64,000 bases of DNA from Haloarcula sp. CBA1129. Its GTDB lineage: Archaea > Halobacteriota > Halobacteria > Halobacteriales > Haloarculaceae. The stretch's first letter is position 1. Every line of letters begins with the position of its first letter. The position numbers were made by a program, and so were the translations under genes. The stretch is taken from NCBI RefSeq assembly GCF_008729015.1, contig NZ_RKSM01000001.1:2418001-2482000 (forward strand), written 5' to 3'. Below are positions 19,426 to 27,484 of this stretch, in pieces. The notes beneath the pieces were generated by a model. It was not told where the DNA came from, searched no databases, and was given only the letters and a program-made list of their open reading frames with translations.

Positions 19426-20755
19426 ATCAGTCGTCGATACTGTCCCACACCAGACCGGCGAGACGTTGCTCGATGTGCAGGACCTGAAGACGTACTACGA
19501 AGGCGGTGGACTGCTCGGGGGAGACCCGGTGAAAGCCGTCGACGGCGTAAACTTCGAGATCTCGCGCGGCGAGACGTTTGGGCTAGTCGGTGAATCCGGC
19601 TGTGGCAAGACCACTCTGGGTCGGACGCTCATCCAACTGGAGACGGCCACGTCCGGGACAGTCTCGTTCGATGGAACGGATATAACCGAACTCAGCGGCG
19701 GGGACCTCAAGAAGTGGCGCCGTAACGCCCAGATGGTGTTTCAGGACCCCGAATCGAGCCTCAACGACCGGATGACTGTCGGCGAGATCATCCGCGAACC
19801 GCTGGACGTCCACGAACAGGGCACGGCCCGCGAGCGTCGGGAGAAGGTACGGACACTGCTCGATCAGGTCGGGCTCATGCCGGAGCACTACTACCGGTAT
19901 CCCCACCAGTTCTCCGGCGGGCAGCGACAGCGTATTGGCATCGCTCGTGCGCTCGCACTCGAACCGGAGTTCGTTGTCCTCGACGAGCCCGTTTCGGCAC
20001 TCGACGTGTCCGTTCAGGCCCAGATACTCAATCTGCTGGAGGAGCTCCAAGAGGAGTTCGGTCTCACGTACCTCTTCATCGCGCACGACCTGAGCGTGGT
20101 CCGTCACATCTGTGACCGCGTCGGGGTGATGTATCTCGGGAACCTCATGGAAGTCGGGCCAACAGAACAGCTGTTCCAGAACCCGGAAAACCCCTACACG
20201 CGCGCACTGCTATCCGCGATTCCGGAACCGGATCCGACGGCACAGGCAGACCGGATTACCCTGCCCGGATCACCACCGAGTCCTCGGGACCCGCCTGAGG
20301 GGTGCCCCTTCGCAACGCGGTGCCCCGTCCGGATTCGGCCTGAAGACATAGACGCGAGCGACGAGGTGTGGGACCGTATCCGGGAGTTCCGCGATGTCAT
20401 TCGCGAGCGGTCGCGCGCGGAGCGGTCAGTCGGTGAGCGACTCAAGGAACGGCTCGGGTTCGATACCGCGTTGGCCGACGGCGAGGAAATCGTCGAGGAA
20501 GAGTTCAGTGATGTGGACCTGCCACCGGACGTGCGAGAACACGTCGAACAGGCTGTGACGTATCTCAGTGATGGGGACCCCGACGCCGCGCGGGCGTACC
20601 TCAAGGAAGTGTTCGGCGGTCAGTGTGACACTGAAACGCCGCAGTACTACGATGTCGATGACGGACGGATGAGCTTCTGTCATCGGCATGCAGCGGACCA
20701 CGACTCTCCCGGCGAAGAGCTGCGCCGACGTGGCTACGACACGCACGATGGATAA
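19418..20755 (+). CDS. dppF: Peptide ABC transporter ATPase (DppF type)
   Basis: The partner ATPase has Walker A GESGCGKT (58-65), signature FSGGQRQR and Walker [15 protein letters not shown] 19418 was chosen over GTG 19409 because a GGGGGTG stretch at 19404-19410 is placed like a ribosome site before it. The C-terminal Cys cluster is split: CPFATRCPV (about residue 298) and the later GQCDTET...FCHRH (about 405-425) are separated by some 90 residues of charged helix, much longer than usual. The function is still expected to be ATP-driven peptide import. Confidence 0.92.
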   Translation: MSESVVDTVPHQTGETLLDVQDLKTYYEGGGLLGGDPVKAVDGVNFEISRGETFGLVGESGCGKTTLGRTLIQLETATSGTVSFDGTDITELSGGDLKKWRRNAQMVFQDPESSLNDRMTVGEIIREPLDVHEQGTARERREKVRTLLDQVGLMPEHYYRYPHQFSGGQRQRIGIARALALEPEFVVLDEPVSALDVSVQAQILNLLEELQEEFGLTYLFIAHDLSVVRHICDRVGVMYLGNLMEVGPTEQLFQNPENPYTRALLSAIPEPDPTAQADRITLPGSPPSPRDPPEGCPFATRCPVRIRPEDIDASDEVWDRIREFRDVIRERSRAERSVGERLKERLGFDTALADGEEIVEEEFSDVDLPPDVREHVEQAVTYLSDGDPDAARAYLKEVFGGQCDTETPQYYDVDDGRMSFCHRHAADHDSPGEELRRRGYDTHDG

Positions 20756-21155
20756 CCTGGCGGGGAAGCTACTCGACCTGCTGTGGTACGCCCTCGGCGT
20801 TACACTCACAGCAACGCTTGTCGGTGGCGTGCTCTCGCCGCTCCGTGGCGGTGGCTGGGTGACAGTGAAGTTCGCGCTGTTTTTTATCGGCTTCGCACTG
20901 TTCGGCTACGCCTCGATCACCCTGTGGCGTGCGCCGTCCCTCGATTCCGACGAGTCTGACGAGTCCAGCGTGTCGTTTGGCGTGTCAGCGCGGGAGCGGA
21001 CACCGTTCGAGTCGGTGCTGGCTCGCGTCGTCCCGCCCCTCGATACGCTCGCCCCGCCCGAGGACCGACTCTCGCCACCGGTGAAGCTCTTCGTTGCGAG
21101 TCTGTTCGTCCTCGGACTCTCCCTGAGCATGGAGGTCGTCTTCGGCGTCCAGTGA
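20748..21155 (+). CDS. Small haloarchaeal membrane protein, unknown function
   Basis: This 135-residue protein has three hydrophobic segments (about residues 7-30, 35-55 and 112-133) and a charged, Asp/Glu/Ser-rich loop between the second and third. I do not recognise a characterised family. ATG 20748 lies inside the end of the dppF-type gene (8-nt overlap), so it is probably the last gene of the transporter operon. That position suggests, but does not prove, a role linked to the transporter. Confidence 0.75.
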   Translation: MDNLAGKLLDLLWYALGVTLTATLVGGVLSPLRGGGWVTVKFALFFIGFALFGYASITLWRAPSLDSDESDESSVSFGVSARERTPFESVLARVVPPLDTLAPPEDRLSPPVKLFVASLFVLGLSLSMEVVFGVQ

Positions 21156-21192
21156 CACCACCATTTACCTCTCGCGGGCGTAACGACAGGAT

Positions 21193-21717
21193 ATGGTCAA
21201 GACAGGTGGCGAAGGGACAGACGACCTCGAACGGCTTGCCGCCGGTTCGGACGACCGCAAGGCATCGTGGAAACAGACGCTAGAGGAGACACAGGCGCTG
21301 GCAGAACAGCGGCGCGCGAACGGCCGCGAGGCCGTCGTCGTCCCGGCCGGGGATGCGGGCCTGCAGACAGTCGACGACGGTGACGGACTCGAGCTCGTGT
21401 TCGTCATTCCGGGCAACAAGGCCGAAGAAGTGACGCGACTGGTCGAGTCGAGCCCTCTAGAGGCGTACGATGTGTACCGGCGGACGGTCGGGGAACAAGT
21501 GTTTCTGGCCGTCGAGTACTTCGACCCGGATGCCGCCTCGCTGTTTATCGCTGGCGCGTACAAACTCCGAGATGCTGGGGACGCGGTTGGGGCTGCAAAC
21601 GACGGTGCGACGTTCCAGACGTTGCTCAGAAAGCTGGACGGGACACCGGTCGCAACGTTCGACCACGCGGACCGAACGAAGTTCCTCCCGACCGACAGAC
21701 TCCCGGTCGAGGAGTAG
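21193..21717 (+). CDS. Conserved haloarchaeal protein, unknown function
   Basis: A 174-residue soluble acidic protein. The first 50 residues are helical and charged (DDRKASWKQTLEETQALAEQRRANG), followed by an alpha/beta domain (VVVPAGDAGLQTVDD, LVFVIPGNKAEEVTRLV, AGAYKLRDAGDAV). No catalytic motif stands out. It lies 37 nt after the small membrane protein and 139 nt before tRNA-Leu. The even codon use suggests a real gene. Confidence 0.72.
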   Translation: MVKTGGEGTDDLERLAAGSDDRKASWKQTLEETQALAEQRRANGREAVVVPAGDAGLQTVDDGDGLELVFVIPGNKAEEVTRLVESSPLEAYDVYRRTVGEQVFLAVEYFDPDAASLFIAGAYKLRDAGDAVGAANDGATFQTLLRKLDGTPVATFDHADRTKFLPTDRLPVEE

Positions 21718-21856
21718 GGGCAGGTGTCAGAGGGGAAGCGTGTCACGGTCGCTATCGAGTTCCGCCCGCCGACGTGGCTGTGATGAGCCGCGATGGGTCA
21801 CCTCACAGTCCGAGACCGAAAGGACCATTCACTAGCCCCCGCAGAGTTCAATCTGC

Positions 21857-21941
21857 GCGAGGGTAGCCGAGCTTGGCCAAAGGCGGTGGGCTTAAGACCC
21901 GCTCCCGTAGGGGTCCGTGGGTTCGAATCCCATCCCTCGCA
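21857..21941 (+). tRNA. tRNA-Leu (UAA)
   Basis: An 85-nt class II tRNA. Acceptor GCGAGGG (21857-21863) pairs with CCCTCGC (21934-21940), with discriminator A at 21941. The anticodon loop CTTAAGA places TAA at 21893-21895. A long variable arm (CTCCCGTAGGGGTCC region) and T-loop TTCGAAT follow. CCA is not encoded. Confidence 0.96.
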
Positions 21942-22030
21942 TGAACTCGCTCGAACGCTGTGAGAGCGTGTGCACCGTTTTGATGGCGATTCGGACGACG
22001 GAAACGCGAGCCCTGCGAGCGTTTGCGTTC

Positions 22031-22054
22031 GAGTTCGAATCCCATCCCTTGCAT
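22031..22054 (+). repeat. Partial copy of tRNA-Leu 3' end (attachment-site-like)
   Basis: These 24 nt match the 3' end of the tRNA gene (21919-21942) at 22 positions, including an uninterrupted 17-nt core from GTTCGAAT to CATCCCT. The copies are 112 nt apart. Direct repeats of a tRNA 3' end are the usual trace of tyrosine-recombinase integration, but no integrase is present in the interval. Confidence 0.6.
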
Positions 22055-22160
22055 TCTGCGACGACTGAGTACAGAGAACGATGCGAGCTCGCCACACATC
22101 GGACCCTGTGGCTCCTGGGGCAGTCGTCACAGTGGGCCACAAGATGCAACCCTGACCGCT

Positions 22161-22210
22161 CAGTTGTGCCACACTCGATAGTCTGACGTGGCCCAGATGT
22201 GGCACAGCTG
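22161..22210. repeat. Imperfect 14-nt inverted repeat
   Basis: Left arm CAGTTGTGCCACAC (22161-22174) and right arm ATGTGGCACAGCTG (22197-22210) pair at 12 of 14 positions, including the perfect 9-mer TGTGCCACA/TGTGGCACA, around a 22-nt spacer. It could be a hairpin, an operator or a recombination site. Confidence 0.5.
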
Positions 22211-22325
22211 TGTCGGTCACAGATTCGGGGGCGGCGTTCCGGCGGGACTGTTAGTGACAGGCGGTTCGGATAGGGCGTCTCCGGACACGACGCGCTTTTG
22301 CACGTCTGTGGCCTATACTGGTGTA

Positions 22326-22838
22326 ATGACTGATGTGCCAGACGACGTTGCCGAAGCGTTCGACCGACACGATGCGCTCGTCCCGGCCGGGGATAGCTAC
22401 GCTGTCGAGACGACGAACTTCGACGGGCGGGTGACTGCGACTGAAGGTGCAGAGTGGCGGACGAACTACGAGGTCACGGTCAAAGCACCGTCGCTGCAGG
22501 CCGCGACAAGCGACGAGGTCGGTGCCGCCGTCATCGAGGGCTGGTTCGAGACGCTGGAGCGGCGGCTGGAGGACGCGCCGAAAGCGACCCGAACGGCGGT
22601 CGAACTGGACGACTACAGCGTCAGCGAGGCCGGCGAGCAGGTCGTGGTCACGTTCGAGTACACAATGGGTGGTGAACAGGAAGCCGCGGATGTCGCCAAG
22701 ACCTTTGTCGAGTATGTCGAGGGGACGTACGTCGAAGGCGTCATCCCCGGTTACGACTACGTCGGCGTCGTCGCTGACCTGCTCAATTCGGCGAGTACCG
22801 GTGGGAGCGAGGGCACGCGCGGCGGGACGCCGCTGTAG
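22326..22838 (+). CDS. Conserved haloarchaeal protein, unknown function
   Basis: The 170-residue protein starts at ATG 22326, at the beginning of even, acidic coding sequence (TDVPDDVAEAFDRHDALVPAG). It looks like a single alpha/beta domain with strands such as YAVETTNFDGRVTAT and VVTFEYTMGG, helices around IEGWFETLERRLEDAP, and a Gly/Ser/Thr-rich tail. I do not recognise a function. It stands alone and is convergent with the RAM-domain gene at 22880. Confidence 0.72.
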   Translation: MTDVPDDVAEAFDRHDALVPAGDSYAVETTNFDGRVTATEGAEWRTNYEVTVKAPSLQAATSDEVGAAVIEGWFETLERRLEDAPKATRTAVELDDYSVSEAGEQVVVTFEYTMGGEQEAADVAKTFVEYVEGTYVEGVIPGYDYVGVVADLLNSASTGGSEGTRGGTPL

Positions 22839-22879
22839 CTGTACGGTTCCGAGCGCGGAGACAAAAATAACGGTCCGTC

Positions 22880-23110
22880 TCAGTCCATTGCGATATAGGT
22901 CTGTGTCGTTTCGACGCCCTGAATTTCCTGAATGTGTGTGGCTGCGACGTCCTTGACTTCGGCGGGGGTCTCCACGTTCACCTTTGCGATGAAGTCGACA
23001 TCGCCGGCGACGATATGGGCCTCGACAACGCCGTCGACGGCTTCAATGTCCGCTTTCAGACGATCCGCGTCACCAGTATGAGCTTTGACCATCACGTAGG
23101 CAATGACCAT
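22880..23110 (-). CDS. Stand-alone Lrp/AsnC ligand-binding (RAM) domain protein
   Basis: This 76-residue protein is only the effector domain of Lrp/AsnC regulators, without a helix-turn-helix (VIAYVMVKAHTGDADRL, VEAHIVAGDVDFIAKV, VETTQTYIAMD). Such proteins form dimers or octamers that bind small amino acids. It starts 2 nt after the stop of the trkA-type gene, so the two are one transcript. A paralogue is encoded at 23940 in the opposite direction. A role as amino-acid or cofactor sensor tied to K+ uptake is inference. Confidence 0.88.
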   Translation of the reverse strand: MVIAYVMVKAHTGDADRLKADIEAVDGVVEAHIVAGDVDFIAKVNVETPAEVKDVAATHIQEIQGVETTQTYIAMD

Positions 23111-23112
23111 GT

Positions 23113-23799
23113 TCAGGCACCTCCAAGCGCAGTCGCGCGTTCTGATTCACCGACAACGATACTGCGGACATCGGAGAGCGTCCCGAAGTCGGCCAGTATC
23201 ACGACCCGGTCGCCGGCCTCCAGCGTTTCGTCCGCATCGGGAATGTCGAGCGGGGCCTCACCTTTTCCGTGGGCCATCAGCCGGGAATCCGACGGCAGTT
23301 CCAACTCCGACAGTGAGTACCCCTCCATCGGCGATTGCCGCTGGATGGTGAACTCCACGAGCTGGAGGTTCTGTGCGATGTCGGCGACTGCGCGGATATT
23401 CCCGCCCAGCAGTGCGTTCTTCGCGGCGATAGCGCCCAGCCGTTCCGGGTATATAACCTCGTCAACGTCGGAGGCGTAGCGTCGGTAAATCTCCTCGCGG
23501 TAGTCCTCGTCGATACGCATAACGGTTCGACAGCCGTGTTCCTTGGCGATCATACAGGCGACGAAGTTGTCGTTCAGGTCGCCGGTGAGCGCGCCGAGCG
23601 CGTCGGCAGCTTCAAGGTCAGCGCCGCCGAGTGTCTCCTCGATAGCGCCGTCGCCTGCGATCACCTCGAAGCCAGCCGTCCGCGCGCGCTCGACCGCGTT
23701 CTCATCGCGCTCGATGAGGACAACTTCGTGGCCACTCTCTTGCAGGACGCGAGCCGTCCGCAGTCCGACACGGCCTGCACCCACGATAACGAATCGCAT
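23113..23799 (-). CDS. trkA: TrkA-family K+ transport regulatory protein
   Basis: The 228-residue protein has an RCK/KTN Rossmann domain with the dinucleotide motif GAGRVG (7-12) and acidic residue at the end of strand 2 (LIERDE), then a TrkA-C domain (about 135-215, EFTIQRQSPMEGYSLSEL). These proteins bind NAD(H) or ATP and gate TrkH-type potassium channels, central to a salt-in halophile. No TrkH gene is in the window. ATG 23799 is 27 nt from a TATA-like TTTTAT at about 23826, indicating a leaderless mRNA. Confidence 0.92.
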   Translation of the reverse strand: MRFVIVGAGRVGLRTARVLQESGHEVVLIERDENAVERARTAGFEVIAGDGAIEETLGGADLEAADALGALTGDLNDNFVACMIAKEHGCRTVMRIDEDYREEIYRRYASDVDEVIYPERLGAIAAKNALLGGNIRAVADIAQNLQLVEFTIQRQSPMEGYSLSELELPSDSRLMAHGKGEAPLDIPDADETLEAGDRVVILADFGTLSDVRSIVVGESERATALGGA

Positions 23800-23820
23800 A
23801 CACCCTCCTATGGGGCGGGG

Positions 23821-23832
23821 GTGAATAAAAGT
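23821..23832 (-). promoter_or_regulatory. Candidate TATA box for the trkA-type gene
   Basis: On the minus strand ACTTTTATTCAC is centred about 27 nt before the start codon at 23799, the spacing expected when transcription begins at or next to the ATG. Confidence 0.5.
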
Positions 23833-23874
23833 ACCCACCCGGCGGAACCACCGGACGCCTTGACCACGTCATCA

Positions 23875-23895
23875 AACAACAAACTCGTTGTTGTT
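23875..23895. promoter_or_regulatory. Symmetric inverted repeat between trkA and RAM genes
   Basis: AACAACAA (23875-23882) and TTGTTGTT (23888-23895) form a perfect 8-bp inverted repeat around ACTCG. It lies in the 140-nt divergent promoter region, upstream of the RAM gene at 23940. The shape fits a dimeric DNA-binding protein. Confidence 0.5.
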
Positions 23896-23939
23896 ATCTG
23901 ACGTAAGTTTTTTCGTGCTATGACACAACACACCAGAAT

Positions 23940-24170
23940 ATGGTTAGTGCGTTCATTATGATCAAGACGGCTGCCGGCAAATCCGAAGAACTCCTTGCGG
24001 CAGTTCGCGACGCCGAGGGTATCACCGAGGCTCACATCGTTGCCGGGCAGTACGACATCATCGCCGAAGCGACGGGCACGGAGGTGTACGATATCATGCA
24101 GTCCGTGTCGGGTCACGTCCGGGAGCTCAACGGTGTCGCTGACACGCGCACATACATGTGTCTGGAGTGA
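23940..24170 (+). CDS. Stand-alone Lrp/AsnC ligand-binding (RAM) domain protein, second copy
   Basis: Another 76-residue RAM domain without DNA-binding part (VSAFIMIKTAAGKSEELL, ITEAHIVAGQYDIIAEA, VADTRTYMCLE). It is a paralogue of the protein encoded at 22880-23110 and diverges from the trkA-type gene. The AHIVAG stretch, shared by both copies, is where family members form the ligand pocket between subunits. Mixed oligomers of the two copies are possible. Confidence 0.88.
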   Translation: MVSAFIMIKTAAGKSEELLAAVRDAEGITEAHIVAGQYDIIAEATGTEVYDIMQSVSGHVRELNGVADTRTYMCLE

Positions 24171-24222
24171 GCGAGCCGCGTTGTTCCGACACGGCAAAGG
24201 GACTTGCCGCCCTACGGCAGAC

Positions 24223-24543
24223 ATGGTCAGTGTCGCCGGTATTATCGGCCTGCTTGTCATCGTGCTGGTCAACAGTGCTGTGACGGCGCTCATGACGCGC
24301 TTTTTCCGCGTCCGTTTGCACACGCGGTGGGGAAGTATCGTCTATTCGCTGCTCCTCTGTCCGGTGGTTATGGTCGTCATTCTCCTCGTGTTGAGTGGCG
24401 TGTTCAGACTCGGGGCGAACCTCGGGAGTTCGACGGCCGTCATCCTCGTGACCGTCATCATTCCGCTCGCCGTCGGCATCACGTTCGATTATTTCTGGAT
24501 GCCAGCCCCCGACGAGGTCGAACTGCCGGCGTCGATGGACTAA
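24223..24543 (+). CDS. Small three-helix membrane protein
   Basis: A 106-residue hydrophobic protein with membrane segments at about residues 3-25, 37-62 and 70-90, and a short acidic tail ([13 protein letters not shown]). It has no recognisable enzyme motif. It follows the RAM gene by 52 nt on the same strand and its stop overlaps the stop of the convergent tmk gene by a few bases. Function unknown. Confidence 0.7.
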   Translation: MVSVAGIIGLLVIVLVNSAVTALMTRFFRVRLHTRWGSIVYSLLLCPVVMVVILLVLSGVFRLGANLGSSTAVILVTVIIPLAVGITFDYFWMPAPDEVELPASMD

Positions 24544-25127
24544 TCGAGAATCGCGTCCCGGACCCGCTGGTACACGGTGTCCGGGTCGGCAGTCGCGTCG
24601 ACGCGAACGAACCGCTCCGGATCGGCTTCAATGAGTCGCTCGTAGTTGTCACGAACCGTTGAAAGATAGTCTGCGGTTTCGAACTTGTTCGTCGCGCCGC
24701 TGCGCCGTGCGGCGGTTTCGGGGTCGAGATCGAGATACACGGTCCGATCCGGCGGCCGGGTCCATGGAGCGTGGACATCTCTGACGTACGACAGTGGGTC
24801 GTCGAACACCCCGTGCTCCGCGAGTGTGGCACCCTGATAGGCGTACCGCGAGTCGCTGTAGCGGTCGGAGACGACGAGCCGATTCTCTCTGAGTGCTGGT
24901 CGGACCGTGTTCGACAGATGTGCAGCGTGGTCAGCCGTATAGAGGAACAGTTCGGCCAGCGAATCCGCGTCGTCGTCGTCAATGGAGCGCTGGACAGCGT
25001 CGCCATACCAAGTGTCGGTCGGTTCGCGCGTGAACACAGTCTCGTCGGGGACCGCGTCGTCGCTCTGGAGCCGTTCCCACACAGTCGTCTTGCCGCTCCC
25101 ATCCAGTCCTTCGAGCGTGACGAGCAT
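24540..25127 (-). CDS. tmk: Thymidylate kinase
   Basis: The 195-residue enzyme phosphorylates dTMP to dTDP for DNA synthesis. The P-loop GLDGSGKT is at 7-14 (start MLVTLE), the DR(Y) substrate motif appears as [15 protein letters not shown], and the TREP stretch matches family position. Length is normal for archaeal TMK. ATG 25127 begins exactly at the first beta strand. It is convergent with the small membrane protein gene. Confidence 0.93.
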   Translation of the reverse strand: MLVTLEGLDGSGKTTVWERLQSDDAVPDETVFTREPTDTWYGDAVQRSIDDDDADSLAELFLYTADHAAHLSNTVRPALRENRLVVSDRYSDSRYAYQGATLAEHGVFDDPLSYVRDVHAPWTRPPDRTVYLDLDPETAARRSGATNKFETADYLSTVRDNYERLIEADPERFVRVDATADPDTVYQRVRDAILD

Positions 25128-25266
25128 ACCGCATAATCTGTGTGGGGGGATGTAAGCGCCCCGACCTGAGCAGTCCTCTATAGGCTGACACAAGTGGCCG
25201 GACTGCGGGCCGGTCGGTGCCGAAAACACGCCCACCTTTACGGGTCTACCGCCCGTACTGGAGCCT

Positions 25267-26166
25267 ATGGATGTACTTGTCGTCGGCGGGACTGGATTCA
25301 TCGGACAGCACCTGTGCCGCGAACTCGACGACCGGGGACACACCGTCACTGCGCTCTCCCGGTCGCCGGGCGACGCGACGCTTCCCGACGGCGTCGAGAC
25401 CGTCGCCGGGGATGTCACAGAGTACGACAGCATCGAGAGCGCGTTCGCTGGGCAGGACGCTGTGTATTATCTTGTCGCACTGTCGCCCCTGTTCAAGCCG
25501 GACGGCGGCGATGAGATGCACGAGCGGATCCATCTCGGTGGGACCGAAAACAGCGTGCAAGCCGCAGAGGAACACGGAGTCGAGCGGTTCGTCCAGCTGA
25601 GTGCGCTGGGTGCGGACCCCGACGGAGACACGCATTACATCCGGTCGAAGGGCCGGGCCGAGCAGGTCGTTACGGAGTCCTCGCTAGACTGGACCATCTT
25701 CCGCCCGTCGGTCGTCTTCGGCGAGGGCGGGGAGTTCGTCTCCTTCACGAAGCGCCTCAAAGGGATGTTCGCGCCGGGCGTCCCGCTGTATCCGCTCCCC
25801 GGCGGCGGCAAACAGACGAAATTCCAGCCGATCTGGGTCGGCGACCTCGTGCCGATGCTCGTCGACAGTATCGAATCCGAGGAGCACGTCGGCGAGGCCT
25901 ACGAGATCGGCGGGCCGGAAGTACTGACGCTCAGAGACGTGACCAATCAGGTCTACGATGCCGAGAAGTCATCCGTAAGCATCGTTCCCCTCCCGATGCC
26001 GCTAGCGAAGGTTGGACTCTCTGTGCTGGGGAGCGTCGGGTTCCCGATGGGTGCCGACCAGTACCGGTCACTGAAGTTCGACAACACGCCGGCGACGAAC
26101 GAGATCGGCGCGTTTGGCGTCAGTAGTGGCTCTTTAACGACGCTCAGCGGGTACCTCCGCGGATAA
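25267..26166 (+). CDS. SDR-family NAD(P)-binding protein, NDUFA9-like
   Basis: The 299-residue atypical short-chain dehydrogenase starts with [10 protein letters not shown] (Rossmann glycine motif) and has the domain layout of the complex-I assembly subunit NDUFA9 and its relatives ([45 protein letters not shown]). The YxxxK active site is altered: [10 protein letters not shown] keeps Y and K. Related bacterial and archaeal proteins are often of unknown function. It stands alone before the cetZ promoter. Confidence 0.8.
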   Translation: MDVLVVGGTGFIGQHLCRELDDRGHTVTALSRSPGDATLPDGVETVAGDVTEYDSIESAFAGQDAVYYLVALSPLFKPDGGDEMHERIHLGGTENSVQAAEEHGVERFVQLSALGADPDGDTHYIRSKGRAEQVVTESSLDWTIFRPSVVFGEGGEFVSFTKRLKGMFAPGVPLYPLPGGGKQTKFQPIWVGDLVPMLVDSIESEEHVGEAYEIGGPEVLTLRDVTNQVYDAEKSSVSIVPLPMPLAKVGLSVLGSVGFPMGADQYRSLKFDNTPATNEIGAFGVSSGSLTTLSGYLRG

Positions 26167-26250
26167 GCGCCGACAGTAGCCACCCCCTAGAGAAGTCGCA
26201 TTAGATAATATTAGTTTTCAAGACTTACTTTCAGGGCTGAGATCCGGGCA

Positions 26251-26293
26251 AAACACTTATACTCGCCATCGCTCTTTGACCCTTTAAGCGGAG
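26251..26293 (+). promoter_or_regulatory. cetZ promoter and ribosome site
   Basis: A TATA-like CTTATA (26257-26262) lies in an AT-rich stretch and predicts transcription from about 26286. GGAG at 26290-26293 lies 9 nt before the ATG at 26303, so unlike several neighbours this gene seems to have a short leader with a Shine-Dalgarno site. Confidence 0.45.
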
Positions 26294-26302
26294 AACTATA
26301 TA

Positions 26303-27484
26303 ATGAAACTGGCGATGATCGGCTTCGGGCAGGCCGGTGGCAAAATTGTGGACAAATTCCTCGAGTACGACAAGGAAACCGGCTCGGGAATCGTCCGCTC
26401 GGCTGTTGCAGTCAATACAGCGAAAGCAGACCTGCTTGGGCTAGAACACATTCCGGAGGAGAATCGAGTGCTCATTGGTCAGGCCCGCGTCAAGGGCCAC
26501 GGCGTGGGGGCGGACAACGAACTCGGCGCGGAAATCGCCGAAGAGGACATCGACGAGGTTCAGGGAGCGATTGACAACATCCCTGTCCACGAAGTCGACG
26601 CCTTCCTGATCGTCGCCGGGCTCGGCGGCGGGACGGGGTCGGGCGGGTCGCCGGTCGTCGCGAAACACCTCAAGCGCATCTACACCGAGCCGGTGTACGG
26701 TCTGGGCGTCCTGCCGGGCAGCGACGAGGGTGGCATCTACACCCTCAACGCCGCCCGTTCGTTCCAGACGTTCGTGCGCGAGGTGGACAACCTCATGGTG
26801 TTTGACAACGACGCATGGCGACAGACCGGCGAGTCCGTCGAGGGCGGCTACGACCACATCAACGAGGAGATCGTCCGGCGCTTCGGCGTGCTGTTCGGGG
26901 CCGGCGAGATCGAGGCCGGCGACAACGTCGCAGAGAGCGTCGTCGACTCCTCCGAGATCATCAACACGCTCGACGGCGGCGGCGTCTCCACCGTCGGCTA
27001 CGCCTCCGAGGATGTGGAAGTCTCGTCGGGCGGCGGCGGCCTGCTCTCGCGGTTCAAGGGCGACGACTCGTCTGACGACGGGATGGATACGGCAAACACG
27101 ACGAACCGGATCACATCGCTCGTCCGGAAAGCCGCGCTCGGCCGACTGACACTCCCCTGTGAGATCGAAGGTGCAGAGCGTGCCTTGCTCGTGATGGCCG
27201 GGCCGCCAGAGCACCTGAACCGGAAAGGGATAGAACGCGGCCGGAAGTGGCTTGAGGAGCAAACCGGTTCGATGGAGGTCCGCGGTGGCGACTATCCGAC
27301 CAACGCCCCGAAGGTGGCCGCATCCATCCTGCTGGCTGGCGTCCACAACGTTCCGCGGATCAAGGAACTCCAGCAGGTCGCCATCGAGGCGCAGGACAAC
27401 ATCGACGATATCCGTAACCAAAGCGAAGATAACTTAGAGGACTTGGTCGAAGACGACGAAGATGAACTTGATCCGCTGTTCTAA
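26303..27484 (+). CDS. cetZ: CetZ tubulin/FtsZ-family cytoskeletal GTPase
   Basis: A 393-residue tubulin-superfamily protein: GFGQAGGK nucleotide-binding start, signature GLGGGTGSGGSP (107-117), and VDNLMVFDNDAW. GGGTGSG with SPVVA following separates CetZ from FtsZ (GGGTGTGAAP), and the conserved DNELGAEIAEEDIDEVQ and NTTNRITSLVRKAALGRL blocks are those of CetZ1-type proteins. In Haloferax CetZ1 controls rod shape and motility through dynamic filaments at the membrane. A Gly/Ser/Asp linker (about 234-262) and an acidic C-terminal tail (ending EDELDPLF) may be partner sites. The last 23 nt overlap the next gene. Confidence 0.93.
   Translation: MKLAMIGFGQAGGKIVDKFLEYDKETGSGIVRSAVAVNTAKADLLGLEHIPEENRVLIGQARVKGHGVGADNELGAEIAEEDIDEVQGAIDNIPVHEVDAFLIVAGLGGGTGSGGSPVVAKHLKRIYTEPVYGLGVLPGSDEGGIYTLNAARSFQTFVREVDNLMVFDNDAWRQTGESVEGGYDHINEEIVRRFGVLFGAGEIEAGDNVAESVVDSSEIINTLDGGGVSTVGYASEDVEVSSGGGGLLSRFKGDDSSDDGMDTANTTNRITSLVRKAALGRLTLPCEIEGAERALLVMAGPPEHLNRKGIERGRKWLEEQTGSMEVRGGDYPTNAPKVAASILLAGVHNVPRIKELQQVAIEAQDNIDDIRNQSEDNLEDLVEDDEDELDPLF

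Larger units (their letters stand above)
21942..22325. other. Intergenic region downstream of tRNA-Leu
   Basis: No credible gene is seen. Besides the tRNA 3' copy it holds a 9-bp inverted repeat bracketing the interval (CTCGAACGC 21950-21958 and GCGTTCGAG 22025-22033) and a second, 14-nt imperfect inverted repeat at 22161-22210. The promoter for the gene at 22326 should lie near its right end. Confidence 0.6.

Noticed and set aside
21848-22220. Minus-strand small frames with GMGFE/GMGFEPT-like sequence
   Set aside because: These are translations of the antisense of tRNA-Leu and its partial copy, a well-known false protein pattern, not genes.
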